NCBI GenBank assembly: GCA_020057405.1
Contig: JAGVFW010000003.1
Span: forward strand, 1-64,000
DNA length: 64,000 nucleotides
DNA from: an archaeon
GTDB taxonomy: Archaea; Micrarchaeota; Micrarchaeia; Norongarragalinales; UBA97
Direction of reading: 5' to 3'
Within the stretch, counting starts at the first letter, position 1. Each line of letters starts with the position of its first letter. Under the pieces are notes generated by a model. It saw only the letters and a list, made by a program, of their open reading frames with translations. It ran no database searches and was not told the origin of the DNA. Below are positions 18,990 through 27,804 of the stretch, piece after piece. Made by a program: the position numbers and the translations under genes.

Positions 18990-19325
18990 ATGAAGAAGTT
19001 AAGCGATTTGCCGGGTCTGGATGTCTATACGGACAACGCCAAGTTCCTGGGCAAGATTAATGACATGATTGTTGACCTGCAGAAAGGCGAGGTCGCCAGA
19101 ATCACGCTCCAGCCAATCGAATCCCTAATGGGAACGAGCCCGCAGTGGATTAAGGACAACACCGTCGCCTACAAGAACATCGTTAGCGTCGGCGACATTG
19201 TCGTTGTCTCATCCAAGCCGCGTGAGGACGAGCCAGTGCAAGAAGCCCCGGCAGCGCCCCAGCGGCCGCGATACGGTTACGTCCCCGGCAGGGCCCCTTC
19301 GGGCGGCTATGGAATGAAGAGGTGA
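18990..19325 (+). CDS. PRC-barrel domain protein (candidate CdpB-like division factor)
   Basis: MKKLSDLPGLDVYTDNAKFLGKINDMIVDLQKGEVARI...NIVSVGDIVVV PRC-barrel pattern; directly upstream of sepF-ftsZ. Confidence 0.85.
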   Translation: MKKLSDLPGLDVYTDNAKFLGKINDMIVDLQKGEVARITLQPIESLMGTSPQWIKDNTVAYKNIVSVGDIVVVSSKPREDEPVQEAPAAPQRPRYGYVPGRAPSGGYGMKR

Positions 19326-19331
19326 GTTTAG

Positions 19332-19700
19332 ATGGGACTTTTCAACAAACTATTTGGCGGCGCAACAGGTAAGGCTGTGAGCGTTGACGATGCCATGAAC
19401 GCGCTAGAAGACGAGAGCGTCGACGTGCTCCACGAGCCCGCAGACTACTACGTCAAGCCCCTCTCACTGGAGAACGACGGCGACGTTGCCATCGTCGAGG
19501 CCGAGCTCAAGGCGAAGAATGTCGTCCTCCTCAACATCGCACCACTCGTTCGCAATCCCGCGAGGCTAAAGGACAGCCTGTCCAAGCTGACAGCCTCGGC
19601 TTCAGCCCTAGACGGCGACATCGCGCGCATAAGCGAGGACAAGATTCTTTTGACGCCTTCAAGAATGAAGATAGTCAAGAGCACAAAGAAACACCGTTAA
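19332..19700 (+). CDS. sepF: cell division protein SepF
   Basis: N-terminal membrane-targeting-like MGLFNKLFGG, YVKPLSLENDGDVAIVEAELKAKNVVLLNI core; next to ftsZ. Confidence 0.88.
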   Translation: MGLFNKLFGGATGKAVSVDDAMNALEDESVDVLHEPADYYVKPLSLENDGDVAIVEAELKAKNVVLLNIAPLVRNPARLKDSLSKLTASASALDGDIARISEDKILLTPSRMKIVKSTKKHR

Positions 19701-19731
19701 GTTATATTTGTAGTTGGGAGGGAGATTTGCA

Positions 19732-20796
19732 ATGGAAGACATAGTGAGAAACGTTTTGTCCAAGCCCGCGTCAATGCCCGTGCAGCATGCCGGTGGCGAC
19801 GAGGAAATCAAGATTTCAGTAGTTGGAGTAGGCGGTGGCGGCAACAACACGCTTAACCGCATCAAGCGCTTGGGCGTTCGGGGCGCGCAGCTAATTGCGC
19901 TCAACGCAGACAAGCAGCACTTGGCCTCAATCGACGAAGGCATCACAAAACTCCTAATCGGCAAGAGCGTCACCCGCGGCCTCGGCTGCGGCGGCTTCCC
20001 CGATGTTGGCAAAAAGTGCGCTGAAGTAGACCGCAAGAGCATTGAAGACGTGCTCACGGGCAGCCACCTCGTATTCATCTGCGCCGGCATGGGCGGAGGC
20101 ACCGGCACCGGTGCGGCCCCGGTAGTTGCGCAGATTGCACGCGACATGGGCGCCATTACGGTTGCCATCGTCACCTACCCGTTCGCCCTCGAGCGCGCTA
20201 GGACGGTCAAGGCCGAGGAAGGCATCCACGCCCTCCGCGAGATTGCCGACAGCGTCATCATTCTTGACAACAACAGGCTTGTCGAGCTCGTGCCGAACCT
20301 GCCGATGAACCAGGCGTTCCTCGTCGCTGACGAGATTCTCGCCAAAGCCATCGACGGTCTCGTCTTTACCATCACGCAGCCCTCGCTGGTCAACATCGAC
20401 TTTGCTGATGTCAAGGCGATTATGACCCAAGGCGATGTCGGCATGATTGCGGTTGGCACGGGTAAGGGCACGAACAAGGTTGAAGACGCCGTTCGCGGAG
20501 TCAAGCAGAACCGATTGCTCGATGTGGACTTCAACGGCGCAAAGGGCGCCCTCATCCACATCGCAGGCGGCCACGACCTCACCCTCGGCGATGCCATTAG
20601 GGCAGGCGAGATGATTACGGAAGAGATGGACGCGCACGCTGCTGTGAAGTGGGGCGCGCGTTTGGTGCCAGAGTACGACGGCAAGCTCGAGATTACTGCC
20701 ATCGTCACGGGTGTCAACTCGCCTCAAATCATCGGCAAGTCGGCCAAGAAGGCGGCTCCCAAGGATGAGTTTGGCGGCATCGAAGTAATCGGCTAA
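19732..20796 (+). CDS. ftsZ: cell division protein FtsZ
   Basis: GVGGGGNNTLNR and GGGTGTGAAPVVA tubulin signature. Confidence 0.97.
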   Translation: MEDIVRNVLSKPASMPVQHAGGDEEIKISVVGVGGGGNNTLNRIKRLGVRGAQLIALNADKQHLASIDEGITKLLIGKSVTRGLGCGGFPDVGKKCAEVDRKSIEDVLTGSHLVFICAGMGGGTGTGAAPVVAQIARDMGAITVAIVTYPFALERARTVKAEEGIHALREIADSVIILDNNRLVELVPNLPMNQAFLVADEILAKAIDGLVFTITQPSLVNIDFADVKAIMTQGDVGMIAVGTGKGTNKVEDAVRGVKQNRLLDVDFNGAKGALIHIAGGHDLTLGDAIRAGEMITEEMDAHAAVKWGARLVPEYDGKLEITAIVTGVNSPQIIGKSAKKAAPKDEFGGIEVIG

Positions 20797-20894
20797 AATC
20801 GTTTTAACCCTCCCCCCGCCGTTTTGGCGGGCTCGTTTTTTACAAGAGTTAGCGCGAGCTTTGCTGTTGGAGGCCGGGGGGGGAGTACACGCGC

Positions 20895-21206
20895 CTAGGC
20901 AATTGAAGTGAGCACTACAACTGCAGCGGCAGCGAGAATGAAGTAGAATGCGCCGCTGCCTACCCACCGATAGACGGTTGCGATGTAGTAGACGAAGAGG
21001 ATGAAAAAAATCGGCAGGAGAAGGACGCCCCACCAGGTTCCCATCAGGGCACCGGCGATTGCGATTGGCACGGTAATCAGGCTGGCTGCTGCGACGAAGA
21101 GCGGCTGGGATGCAAAACCCACATCCGGGTTCTGCGCGAAAGTAAGCAGAGCGAGCACGAAGAGCGCAACCACCACCCAGGTGTCAACGCCATCCCAAGA
21201 GAACAT
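20895..21206 (-). CDS. small multi-TM membrane protein
   Basis: Several hydrophobic segments (VVVALFVLALLTF, LITVPIAIAGALMG). Confidence 0.6.
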   Translation of the reverse strand: MFSWDGVDTWVVVALFVLALLTFAQNPDVGFASQPLFVAAASLITVPIAIAGALMGTWWGVLLLPIFFILFVYYIATVYRWVGSGAFYFILAAAAVVVLTSIA

Positions 21207-21459
21207 AACTACTCATTAGTAGTGCTTCAGAATAAATTGCTTTGCTTTTTAGTTGCGATACTTTGTTTTTACAATTTTTGAACACTTCGAAATTCGAAGC
21301 CGGCCGCCAACGGGAATTACCGACAAAACGCTTCGGCGCCGTAAGCCTAGAGCGCCGGGAGACTGCGCTTTGGACGGCCCTAATATACACCCACCCCGTT
21401 TTGTCAGAAAATGGACAAACCTAGGGGTAAGAGTTAAATAGCTGGAATGCAATATATTG

Positions 21460-21790
21460 TTTCCTCGAATTTTTGGAATTCGAGTGGTTGCGAGAGACTT
21501 CAGGGCCGTTCGCTTTCTACGGATTGCCTCCTTGGGGTTGCCTTGGACTCTCCGACCACCCTATCTTAAAACCCTTAGCGGGGGCGCTGCTTTCCGGATT
21601 GCCTCAAAGGGGAAAGCACGATTACAAACGCAACTAAACAGCTGCGCCGGTTTTTTCCTCCACCCTACCGCACGGGACTCTTGGGGAAATCCCGGTGGAT
21701 GCATGAAGGACCGCCCACCGCCAAGTCGGGTTTTAGTTTCCGGCTACTCACTATGCTTTGGCCAGTGAAAGGGTCTACTTTTGAAAAGCA
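21460..21790. ncRNA. putative structured non-coding RNA region (identity and strand unresolved)
   Basis: Long gap without convincing ORF; 12-bp stem with one bulge 21484-21496/21548-21559; hairpin 21464-21471/21477-21484; TATA-like ttaaata at about 21434. Confidence 0.35.
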
Positions 21791-21988
21791 ATCAAAAAAA
21801 GCGTCATTCCCTTAATGCCTTCATGCGCTTGTAATTCGCAGAAGACATGAAAGGGGCAGGGCTAAAGCTGATGACGCCCGTAATAAGGAGCCACAAGTTT
21901 CGCAAGTCCTGCATTGTAAAAACTTAATCCCCGGCGTTGCTTAAAAAACTATTGTTACCGGGCAGAGTTGGTTGGCGAGGCAAACGGA

Positions 21989-22789
21989 TTAAATCAATTC
22001 CTTCAGCAAAGCAAGGTCGCAGTAGTTTGGGGATGCAAACGCGTCTATTCCTCTTTGTTCTGCGAGTTCTTGAATGAATTGCGCGTATGGTTCTTGGAGC
22101 CGGTAGGCTTTCCAGTTCAGGCATAAAACAGGCTTTCTGCCAGCCTTTGCCCCGCCGGTAACTGCGTCCGCTATTTTCTTCGTCCACTCGACGGTTTTTC
22201 CGGCAGAACCCAGAATGAATCCATCGCAGTCTTCTAAACCCATCAATTCCGCCGCCCGTTCTGGCGTCATGCTCCCGCCGTATATGACTCGCGTTTTCCC
22301 AGCCGTGTCTTCGTCAAACCGCTCGGCTATGGCTTTTCGCAGCAGGGAACAAAAAAACTGGACTTGGGCGGCTTGCGGAGGCGTCACTCCGGCTTTCCCA
22401 CTTCCCCTAGTGCCCCACGCGGGCTCATAACCGACGACTATTTTTTGGAAGTCTTGCCGCGATACGCCGGCTATTTCTTCAAGGAATTTCCGGCAAACAA
22501 GGCCTTGGATTTTTTGTTTTTCCTCGGCTGAAAGGTCTTGCCAGTCTTTCCCCAGTTCGGCCCAGCTCTCCCCGACCAGCAATATGTTGTCAAATAATTC
22601 GTTCGCTATTGCGCTTTTGAGTTTTTTATTTACCGTATCCGAATCATCACCAACTTCGGAATGGCCGATAATAATTCCAGTAGCCCCGGCTTTTTTTACC
22701 TCAAAACAACTCGTGCCGCCGGTTCTGGCAAAAGAATCTCTCCCGTCGCCATCAAAAATAGAAATGTTCTGCGCAATTAGCTTAACCAT
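21989..22789 (-). CDS. tpiA: triosephosphate isomerase, circularly permuted (begins at beta3; beta1-alpha2 at C terminus)
   Basis: Order of motifs: AQN - IGHSE - VGES - YEPAWGTRGSGK - VIYGGSMTPERAAEL - DGFILGSAG - then LNWKAY...FASPNYCDLALLKEL. Confidence 0.92.
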   Translation of the reverse strand: MVKLIAQNISIFDGDGRDSFARTGGTSCFEVKKAGATGIIIGHSEVGDDSDTVNKKLKSAIANELFDNILLVGESWAELGKDWQDLSAEEKQKIQGLVCRKFLEEIAGVSRQDFQKIVVGYEPAWGTRGSGKAGVTPPQAAQVQFFCSLLRKAIAERFDEDTAGKTRVIYGGSMTPERAAELMGLEDCDGFILGSAGKTVEWTKKIADAVTGGAKAGRKPVLCLNWKAYRLQEPYAQFIQELAEQRGIDAFASPNYCDLALLKELI

Positions 22790-22836
22790 GACAAAGTTTG
22801 CCCCGGGCAAACTAAAAAAACTTCCTATGGGTGCAG

Positions 22837-23313
22837 TCAGTTCTTTTTCTTGCGGCCTTGCTTTGCGGGCGTGGGCGCTGTTGCCGGCGCGTGGGCGTGA
22901 AGCGCAATCTTGCCGTCGAGGGCGGACTGGAGTGCGTCGCGCAGGCCCTTTAGCGAGGGCCGGTCCATGTGGGCGCGGAAGATGAGGTCGCCGGCCTTGT
23001 TGATGTCGAACTGGATGAATTCGGAATGGAAGTCCCGCGTCTCGTTGTCAAATGACTTGGGGTAGGCCACAGGCGAGAAGGTGAATGCGACTTCCTCGCG
23101 GCCGGGGCTTTTAACGACGCTGCCCATTTGGGGCGGGGTGATGGAAAGCAGATGCAGGCCGAAGGAGACCATGATGTTAAAAGCGATGATTGCGACTAGG
23201 AAGATTGCTAGGGTGTAGTCGCCCGAGTATAGGGTGAGGGCAACTGCAAGGATGCCGGTCCAGACTAGGGCGTTGGCGCCAATGTGCTTTAGGTATCCTG
23301 CATTAAGTTCCAT
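22837..23313 (-). CDS. hypothetical protein with two TM segments
   Basis: ALVWTGILAVALTLYSGDYTLAIFLVAIIAFNIMVSFG; abuts DUF373 gene. Confidence 0.65.
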   Translation of the reverse strand: MELNAGYLKHIGANALVWTGILAVALTLYSGDYTLAIFLVAIIAFNIMVSFGLHLLSITPPQMGSVVKSPGREEVAFTFSPVAYPKSFDNETRDFHSEFIQFDINKAGDLIFRAHMDRPSLKGLRDALQSALDGKIALHAHAPATAPTPAKQGRKKKN

Positions 23314-23314
23314 G

Positions 23315-24526
23315 TTAGTACCTCACGACGACTTTCTCGCCGATGTGCGCGATGTGGTTCAAGTCGAGGTCGATTTTTTGGCCCGACTCGGTTTCGATGA
23401 TGAACGTTTCCTTTCTCTTGTTGATGCCGACGATTTTGCCAAGCAGGCTGCCTAGCTCGGTGTAGACTTCCTTGCCTTCAAGCCTTAAGCCTGCGAGAAT
23501 GTCTTTTCTAAACTCGCGGGCAAGAAAGATGATGAGGAACATCACTGCAACGACTAGGAGGAGGAGGCCGAAGAACTCGCCAAAGCCAGTCGTGCCCAAA
23601 ATCCAGTCGGCTGCGCTTGTGAAGAGGACCCAGAAGAGGATGAGCGCGGACGCGTTTATCAAAAAGCTGGGGTAGAGGTAGTTGCGCCGCTCGTAGTAGG
23701 CCTCAAGCGCGTTGCCAATGATTGTGAGGAGGAGGGCGACGACTAGGAGCACGAGTTCCTTGATGAAGATTGCAGCTTGCTTGAGAAGCTCGGTCTCGCC
23801 GCTTGAGACGACCTTGTTTATGCCGACCCCAATGGCGACGATGGCGAGGGGTACTGCGGCGAAGTAGAACACGCTTGAAATGCGGTCAAAAGAAATCTTC
23901 GTTTCAGTGAAGATGCGGACAATCCAGTCCTCGATGCCGATTGCCTTTAGTATGAGGTAACCGCCCAGCATGCCGACAAAGGCGCGCAGGCCGGTGACGC
24001 CGAAGAGGTAGAAGAGCGCCAGTGCCAAGCCCGGGATGCCAAAGACGATTCTGGCGAAGGCCGGCTCCTTTAGCTTGTCGAGGAGCACGAAGTAAGTCTT
24101 CTCAAGCTCTTTAGTCTGCTTGACGACAACCGTGTGCACGCTGTTGATGCGGATGCGGCTCTGCACGAGGGGGAGAACCTGCTCGTCGCTTGCCCCGTCG
24201 GTAACGAAAACGCACGCCTCTGGCTTGAATTGCTTGAGGACGGCTTCAAGCTGCTTGACGATTTCGCTGTTTGCAGTGTAGCCCAGCCGGGGCGAGCCCG
24301 TCAGGGTCGCGATTTCAACGTCGTGGTCGGCTCCAAGCTCGTCGTATAGCTTGATGCCCTGGAACATGGCGTTGGCGTCAACCTCTGCTGGGTCGGCGAT
24401 GGCTAGCTTTGTCGCCGCCTCGCTAACGGCCTTTCGGCCGACTACGGGACCCTTGACTTTCGCCTTCTCCTGCAAGTCTGCGTCAATGTCGACGACGAGA
24501 ACCAGCAGGCGCTTATGATCTGACAA
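23315..24526 (-). CDS. DUF373 family membrane protein
   Basis: N-terminal LLVLVVDIDADLQEKAKVKGPVVGRKAVSEAATKLAIADPAEVDANAMFQGI plus multiple TMs. Confidence 0.88.
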   Translation of the reverse strand: MSDHKRLLVLVVDIDADLQEKAKVKGPVVGRKAVSEAATKLAIADPAEVDANAMFQGIKLYDELGADHDVEIATLTGSPRLGYTANSEIVKQLEAVLKQFKPEACVFVTDGASDEQVLPLVQSRIRINSVHTVVVKQTKELEKTYFVLLDKLKEPAFARIVFGIPGLALALFYLFGVTGLRAFVGMLGGYLILKAIGIEDWIVRIFTETKISFDRISSVFYFAAVPLAIVAIGVGINKVVSSGETELLKQAAIFIKELVLLVVALLLTIIGNALEAYYERRNYLYPSFLINASALILFWVLFTSAADWILGTTGFGEFFGLLLLVVAVMFLIIFLAREFRKDILAGLRLEGKEVYTELGSLLGKIVGINKRKETFIIETESGQKIDLDLNHIAHIGEKVVVRY

Positions 24527-24628
24527 CTTTTAATCCACCTAAAGCATTTAGGACGGCGGGGCTTTTAACGGCTACTGGCCGGGTCCCGCGCAACACTTAA
24601 ATACACCCTCGGGCTTTATTACTACTGG

Positions 24629-25549
24629 TTGGTGTTTACAATGTCTGAAGGTGGTGGGCGTGGTTCTGGGCACTCTAGCTCAAGCCACGGCGGGGATTCC
24701 GATGTCAACCGTAGGGCGGCGCTCTTTGTCGCAATAATCGCCTCCGCAATCATCCTGGTCATTCTTGGCGTGCAGGTGCTTCGCGCCAACCCCCTGCTTT
24801 TGGCAGTCTTTCTCATCATCGGCGCAGGGCTTTTGATGCTTGCGCCCCAGCGCGTAGAAATACGGCAGTACGAACGCGGCGTGCGCTTTCGGCTCGGCAA
24901 GCTCTACAGTCTGATGGAACCCGGCTGGCACATCGTCTTCCCCACCTTTGAGAAAATCGAACGCGTGGACATGCGCACGCAGACCCTAGACATTCCACCC
25001 CAGTCAGTAATCAGCCGCGACAACGTGAAGCTGACCATTGACGCCATTTGCTTTATACGCGTGACCGACCCGAAGAAGGCGATAATCGAAATAAAGGACT
25101 ATAAGAAGGCCATCGAGGGTTTTTTGATTGCCGAACTTAGAAACGTTTCAAGCAAGATGGAAATGGAGGGCATCATCGAGAAGGCAGATGACCTCAACAC
25201 GCTTCTTCACCAGCGTTTGCTGGAAATTTCAGACAAGTGGGGCGTCACTGCAACTAGAGTTGAAATTGAGCACATCACGCTGCCCCCCGAACTCGTCGAG
25301 GCAATGACAAAGAGACAGGCGGCCCAGGAAGCCAAGAAGCGCATGCAAATCGAGTACGAAGCGAGGGCAATCGCAATCGAGGCCATCAACGCGGCCGCAA
25401 GCAAAGTCAGTGACACGACGATGACTTACCTTTACCTGGAGACGCTAAAGAGCATGGGCCACGGCAAGTCGACTAAGTTTATCCTGCCGATGGAACTCTC
25501 GTCCCTTGCGAGCCTGCTTGCGAGCAAGATTGGCGGCAAGGGCAACTAA
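24629..25549 (+). CDS. SPFH/stomatin family membrane protein
   Basis: EIRQYERGVRFRLGKLYSLMEPGWHIVFP, SRDNVKLTIDAICFIRVTDP, ALE-type stomatin pattern. Confidence 0.92.
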   Translation: MVFTMSEGGGRGSGHSSSSHGGDSDVNRRAALFVAIIASAIILVILGVQVLRANPLLLAVFLIIGAGLLMLAPQRVEIRQYERGVRFRLGKLYSLMEPGWHIVFPTFEKIERVDMRTQTLDIPPQSVISRDNVKLTIDAICFIRVTDPKKAIIEIKDYKKAIEGFLIAELRNVSSKMEMEGIIEKADDLNTLLHQRLLEISDKWGVTATRVEIEHITLPPELVEAMTKRQAAQEAKKRMQIEYEARAIAIEAINAAASKVSDTTMTYLYLETLKSMGHGKSTKFILPMELSSLASLLASKIGGKGN

Positions 25550-25575
25550 TTAAATCCGCCGCGCCAAATTTTTCC

Positions 25576-26001
25576 ATGGCGGAACTAATGTACGCAAGCG
25601 TCAAGGCTGCAATCCGGCGGGACGACGGGAAAATACTTTTTTTCAAGGACGTTTCCCCAAACGCGCCGTTCAATTACCTTGACCTGCCGGGCGGCAGGCT
25701 CAACAAGGGCGAGGACCCTTACGATGCCCTCTCGCGCGAAGTGTTTGAGGAAACTAAGCTGCGGGTTAAAGTTGGCAAGCCTGTCGGCAGGTATTACTTC
25801 ATCAGAAGCGACGGCGACCAAATCACCCTCACGGTATTTGAGTGCACTTGCGACGATTTTTCAACTCTCGACTTGAGCGACAATAATGACACTACTGAAA
25901 ACCTTAGCGAACCCCGGTGGCTTTTTGCCCAAGAGGCGCTTGCCCGCAGGGGCGAAATCATTCACGAGAGCTTCTCGCGGCTGCTTGAAAAACTGGTTTA
26001 G
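25576..26001 (+). CDS. NUDIX hydrolase
   Basis: Nudix box GGRLNKGEDPYDALSREVFEETKLRV. Confidence 0.9.
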   Translation: MAELMYASVKAAIRRDDGKILFFKDVSPNAPFNYLDLPGGRLNKGEDPYDALSREVFEETKLRVKVGKPVGRYYFIRSDGDQITLTVFECTCDDFSTLDLSDNNDTTENLSEPRWLFAQEALARRGEIIHESFSRLLEKLV

Positions 26002-26837
26002 GCGAAGGCCTGGCTCTCTATACCGGCACCGATGGCGAGGAAGAGCGTTGCAACTGCCAAGAGTTTTGCCACGTCGTAGACTACGATGACGAAGCCCGAG
26101 CGCAGGTGCGCAGAGCGGATGAAGGCGCTTGAGAGGATGCCGCCGGCCAGGGCTGCAGTAACGTAGGAAAGAAGCTCGAAAGTGCCGTGCGGGAGGATGC
26201 CAAGCACGCCAACGCTTAAGCCAGTAAAGATGGACGGGTCGCCGCCCCCGGTTCCGGCCAAGTTGATTGCAAGCGTGCCAAGAAAAACGCCGATTACTGC
26301 AGCGTTCCAGGCCAGGATGAGCACGGCCCCGCTGCCGTAGAGGAGCGAGAGCACGATAATCAAAAAGAGCACCTGCAGGTTGTGCAGGAAAATCGTTTCA
26401 AACGCCCGCTGGGCCGCGTCGTTAAAGGCAATTGCCTTGCCTTGGAATGACTGCTGGACTGCCTTGATTTCGTTTACCTGCACGTCGAAGACTCTTGCCG
26501 CGTCAGCAGGCGGCAAGTAGAGGTACCATGCAGTAAAGCCGGCTACCATGCCGACGAATAACGCCATGAGAACGACGATTACGGGCAGGTGTCTTGCCAG
26601 GGTGGAACTGCCGAAGAACGTATCCTCCTCATAGGCGCTGGCGTCGCTGTTAAACAGGTTGTAGACAAACGGGATGGCGGCGAGGCTTGCCAGGGCGACT
26701 ACGATGAGGCCGGAGTTCGGCTGGTTCCACATTGTGGCTGCCCAGACGGCAATGCTAGCGAAAGCGAATGCAAGCAGCACTATCTTCCATGGACTACGCT
26801 GCGCCTCGAGGGGCCCCACCAGAGACTCCAACACCAC
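25998..26837 (-). CDS. SpoIIM-like (DUF95) membrane protein
   Basis: FLHNLQVLFLIIVLSLLYGSGAVLILAWNAAVIGVFLG ... GILPHGTFELLSYVTAALAGG. Confidence 0.85.
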   Translation of the reverse strand: MVLESLVGPLEAQRSPWKIVLLAFAFASIAVWAATMWNQPNSGLIVVALASLAAIPFVYNLFNSDASAYEEDTFFGSSTLARHLPVIVVLMALFVGMVAGFTAWYLYLPPADAARVFDVQVNEIKAVQQSFQGKAIAFNDAAQRAFETIFLHNLQVLFLIIVLSLLYGSGAVLILAWNAAVIGVFLGTLAINLAGTGGGDPSIFTGLSVGVLGILPHGTFELLSYVTAALAGGILSSAFIRSAHLRSGFVIVVYDVAKLLAVATLFLAIGAGIESQAFA

Positions 26838-26912
26838 GCTTGTCTAGTGTTGGGCAGGCAATAAAAGGGTTTTTAATGCCTTGACGGCATAGTTATTGCG
26901 TAAGCTACTTTT

Positions 26913-27467
26913 GTGGTGAATTATAGTTTGGCACTAGCGTTTCCGGGCGATTTTCTCGGCTATAGTGAAGAGTTCGTTGCGGGCGAAGGCACCGTAGAGC
27001 AAGACGGCAGCATATTCGCAGTTGCCTTGGGCGAAAAGCAAGTCGATGACTCGGGCAGGCGCGTCTCAATCAAGGCCGCCAAGTTCGTGCGGCCGCTTGC
27101 GAAGGGCGACATCGTCTACGGCAAGATTCAGGACCTCTACGACACGGTCGCGCTAATCGAGTTTCAGCCGCTTAACGCGCCCAGCACTTTTCCGGCAGCA
27201 GAGAGCCGCAACGCGTTTCTTCGAATTAGCGAAATCACTTCGGGATACGTCGAGAAGCTCGAGGATTACATGCGCATCGGCGATTACGTGCGCGCGCAAG
27301 TGCTAGAAGTCAAGTCCCTTGGCATTTACCTTACCATGAAGGCTCCTGACCTGGGCGTAGTCAAGGCGATTTGCAGCTACTGCCGAGGCGGAATGGACCT
27401 TAAAGGAAAGGATTTCGTGTGCAGCCGGTGCGGCTCGATTGAGCAGCGCAAGCTGCCGCACGCGTAA
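26913..27467 (+). CDS. csl4: exosome complex RNA-binding protein Csl4
   Basis: S1-like core, C-terminal zinc ribbon CSYCRGGM...CSRCGSIEQRKLP. Confidence 0.9.
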   Translation: MVNYSLALAFPGDFLGYSEEFVAGEGTVEQDGSIFAVALGEKQVDDSGRRVSIKAAKFVRPLAKGDIVYGKIQDLYDTVALIEFQPLNAPSTFPAAESRNAFLRISEITSGYVEKLEDYMRIGDYVRAQVLEVKSLGIYLTMKAPDLGVVKAICSYCRGGMDLKGKDFVCSRCGSIEQRKLPHA

Positions 27468-27482
27468 AAGGAGGTAATTTCC

Positions 27483-27746
27483 ATGAACGTTGAATTCATC
27501 TCAAAGGAAAAGGATTTCATCGAAGCGAAGCTCGAGGGCGCCGACGAGGGCCTCGCGAACATGGTTGTTGAGAAGCTCTTGGGCCGAAAGACTGTGAAGT
27601 ACGCGGCCTGCTCGCTTGTCCACCCGCTCATCCCTGTTCCAGTCATCCGCGTGCGCGCGGCTGACGCGAAAAAAGAGCTCATCGCCGCGATTGAGGAAGT
27701 CGAGGACGGCTTGAAGGCCACCTCAAAGTCGGCTGAAAAAATCTAG
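27483..27746 (+). CDS. rpoL: DNA-directed RNA polymerase subunit L
   Basis: Small protein with RpoL pattern (EFISKEKDFIEAKLEGADEGLANMVVEKLL...AACSLVHPLIPVPVIRV). Confidence 0.85.
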   Translation: MNVEFISKEKDFIEAKLEGADEGLANMVVEKLLGRKTVKYAACSLVHPLIPVPVIRVRAADAKKELIAAIEEVEDGLKATSKSAEKI

Positions 27747-27804
27747 GCCGGTGGCCCAGCCTTTTAATCATTGACAGCCTAGTGACTAGCAGGGGAACTT
27801 TACT

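Noticed and set aside
19954-21033. 359-aa minus-strand ORF
   Set aside because: Mostly antisense to ftsZ; high GC gives long shadow ORFs and the protein has no domain-like features.
21460-21790. Canonical RNase P or SRP RNA
   Set aside because: Neither strand shows the expected GGAAGUCC-type P4 motif or the SRP helix 8 CCGGAAGG(G)AGCA pattern; only loose resemblances (e.g. tccggaaagcagc on the reverse strand).
21860-21915. C/D box sRNA (ctgatga C-box-like)
   Set aside because: A C-box-like ctgatga at about 21867 has no properly spaced CTGA D/D' boxes.
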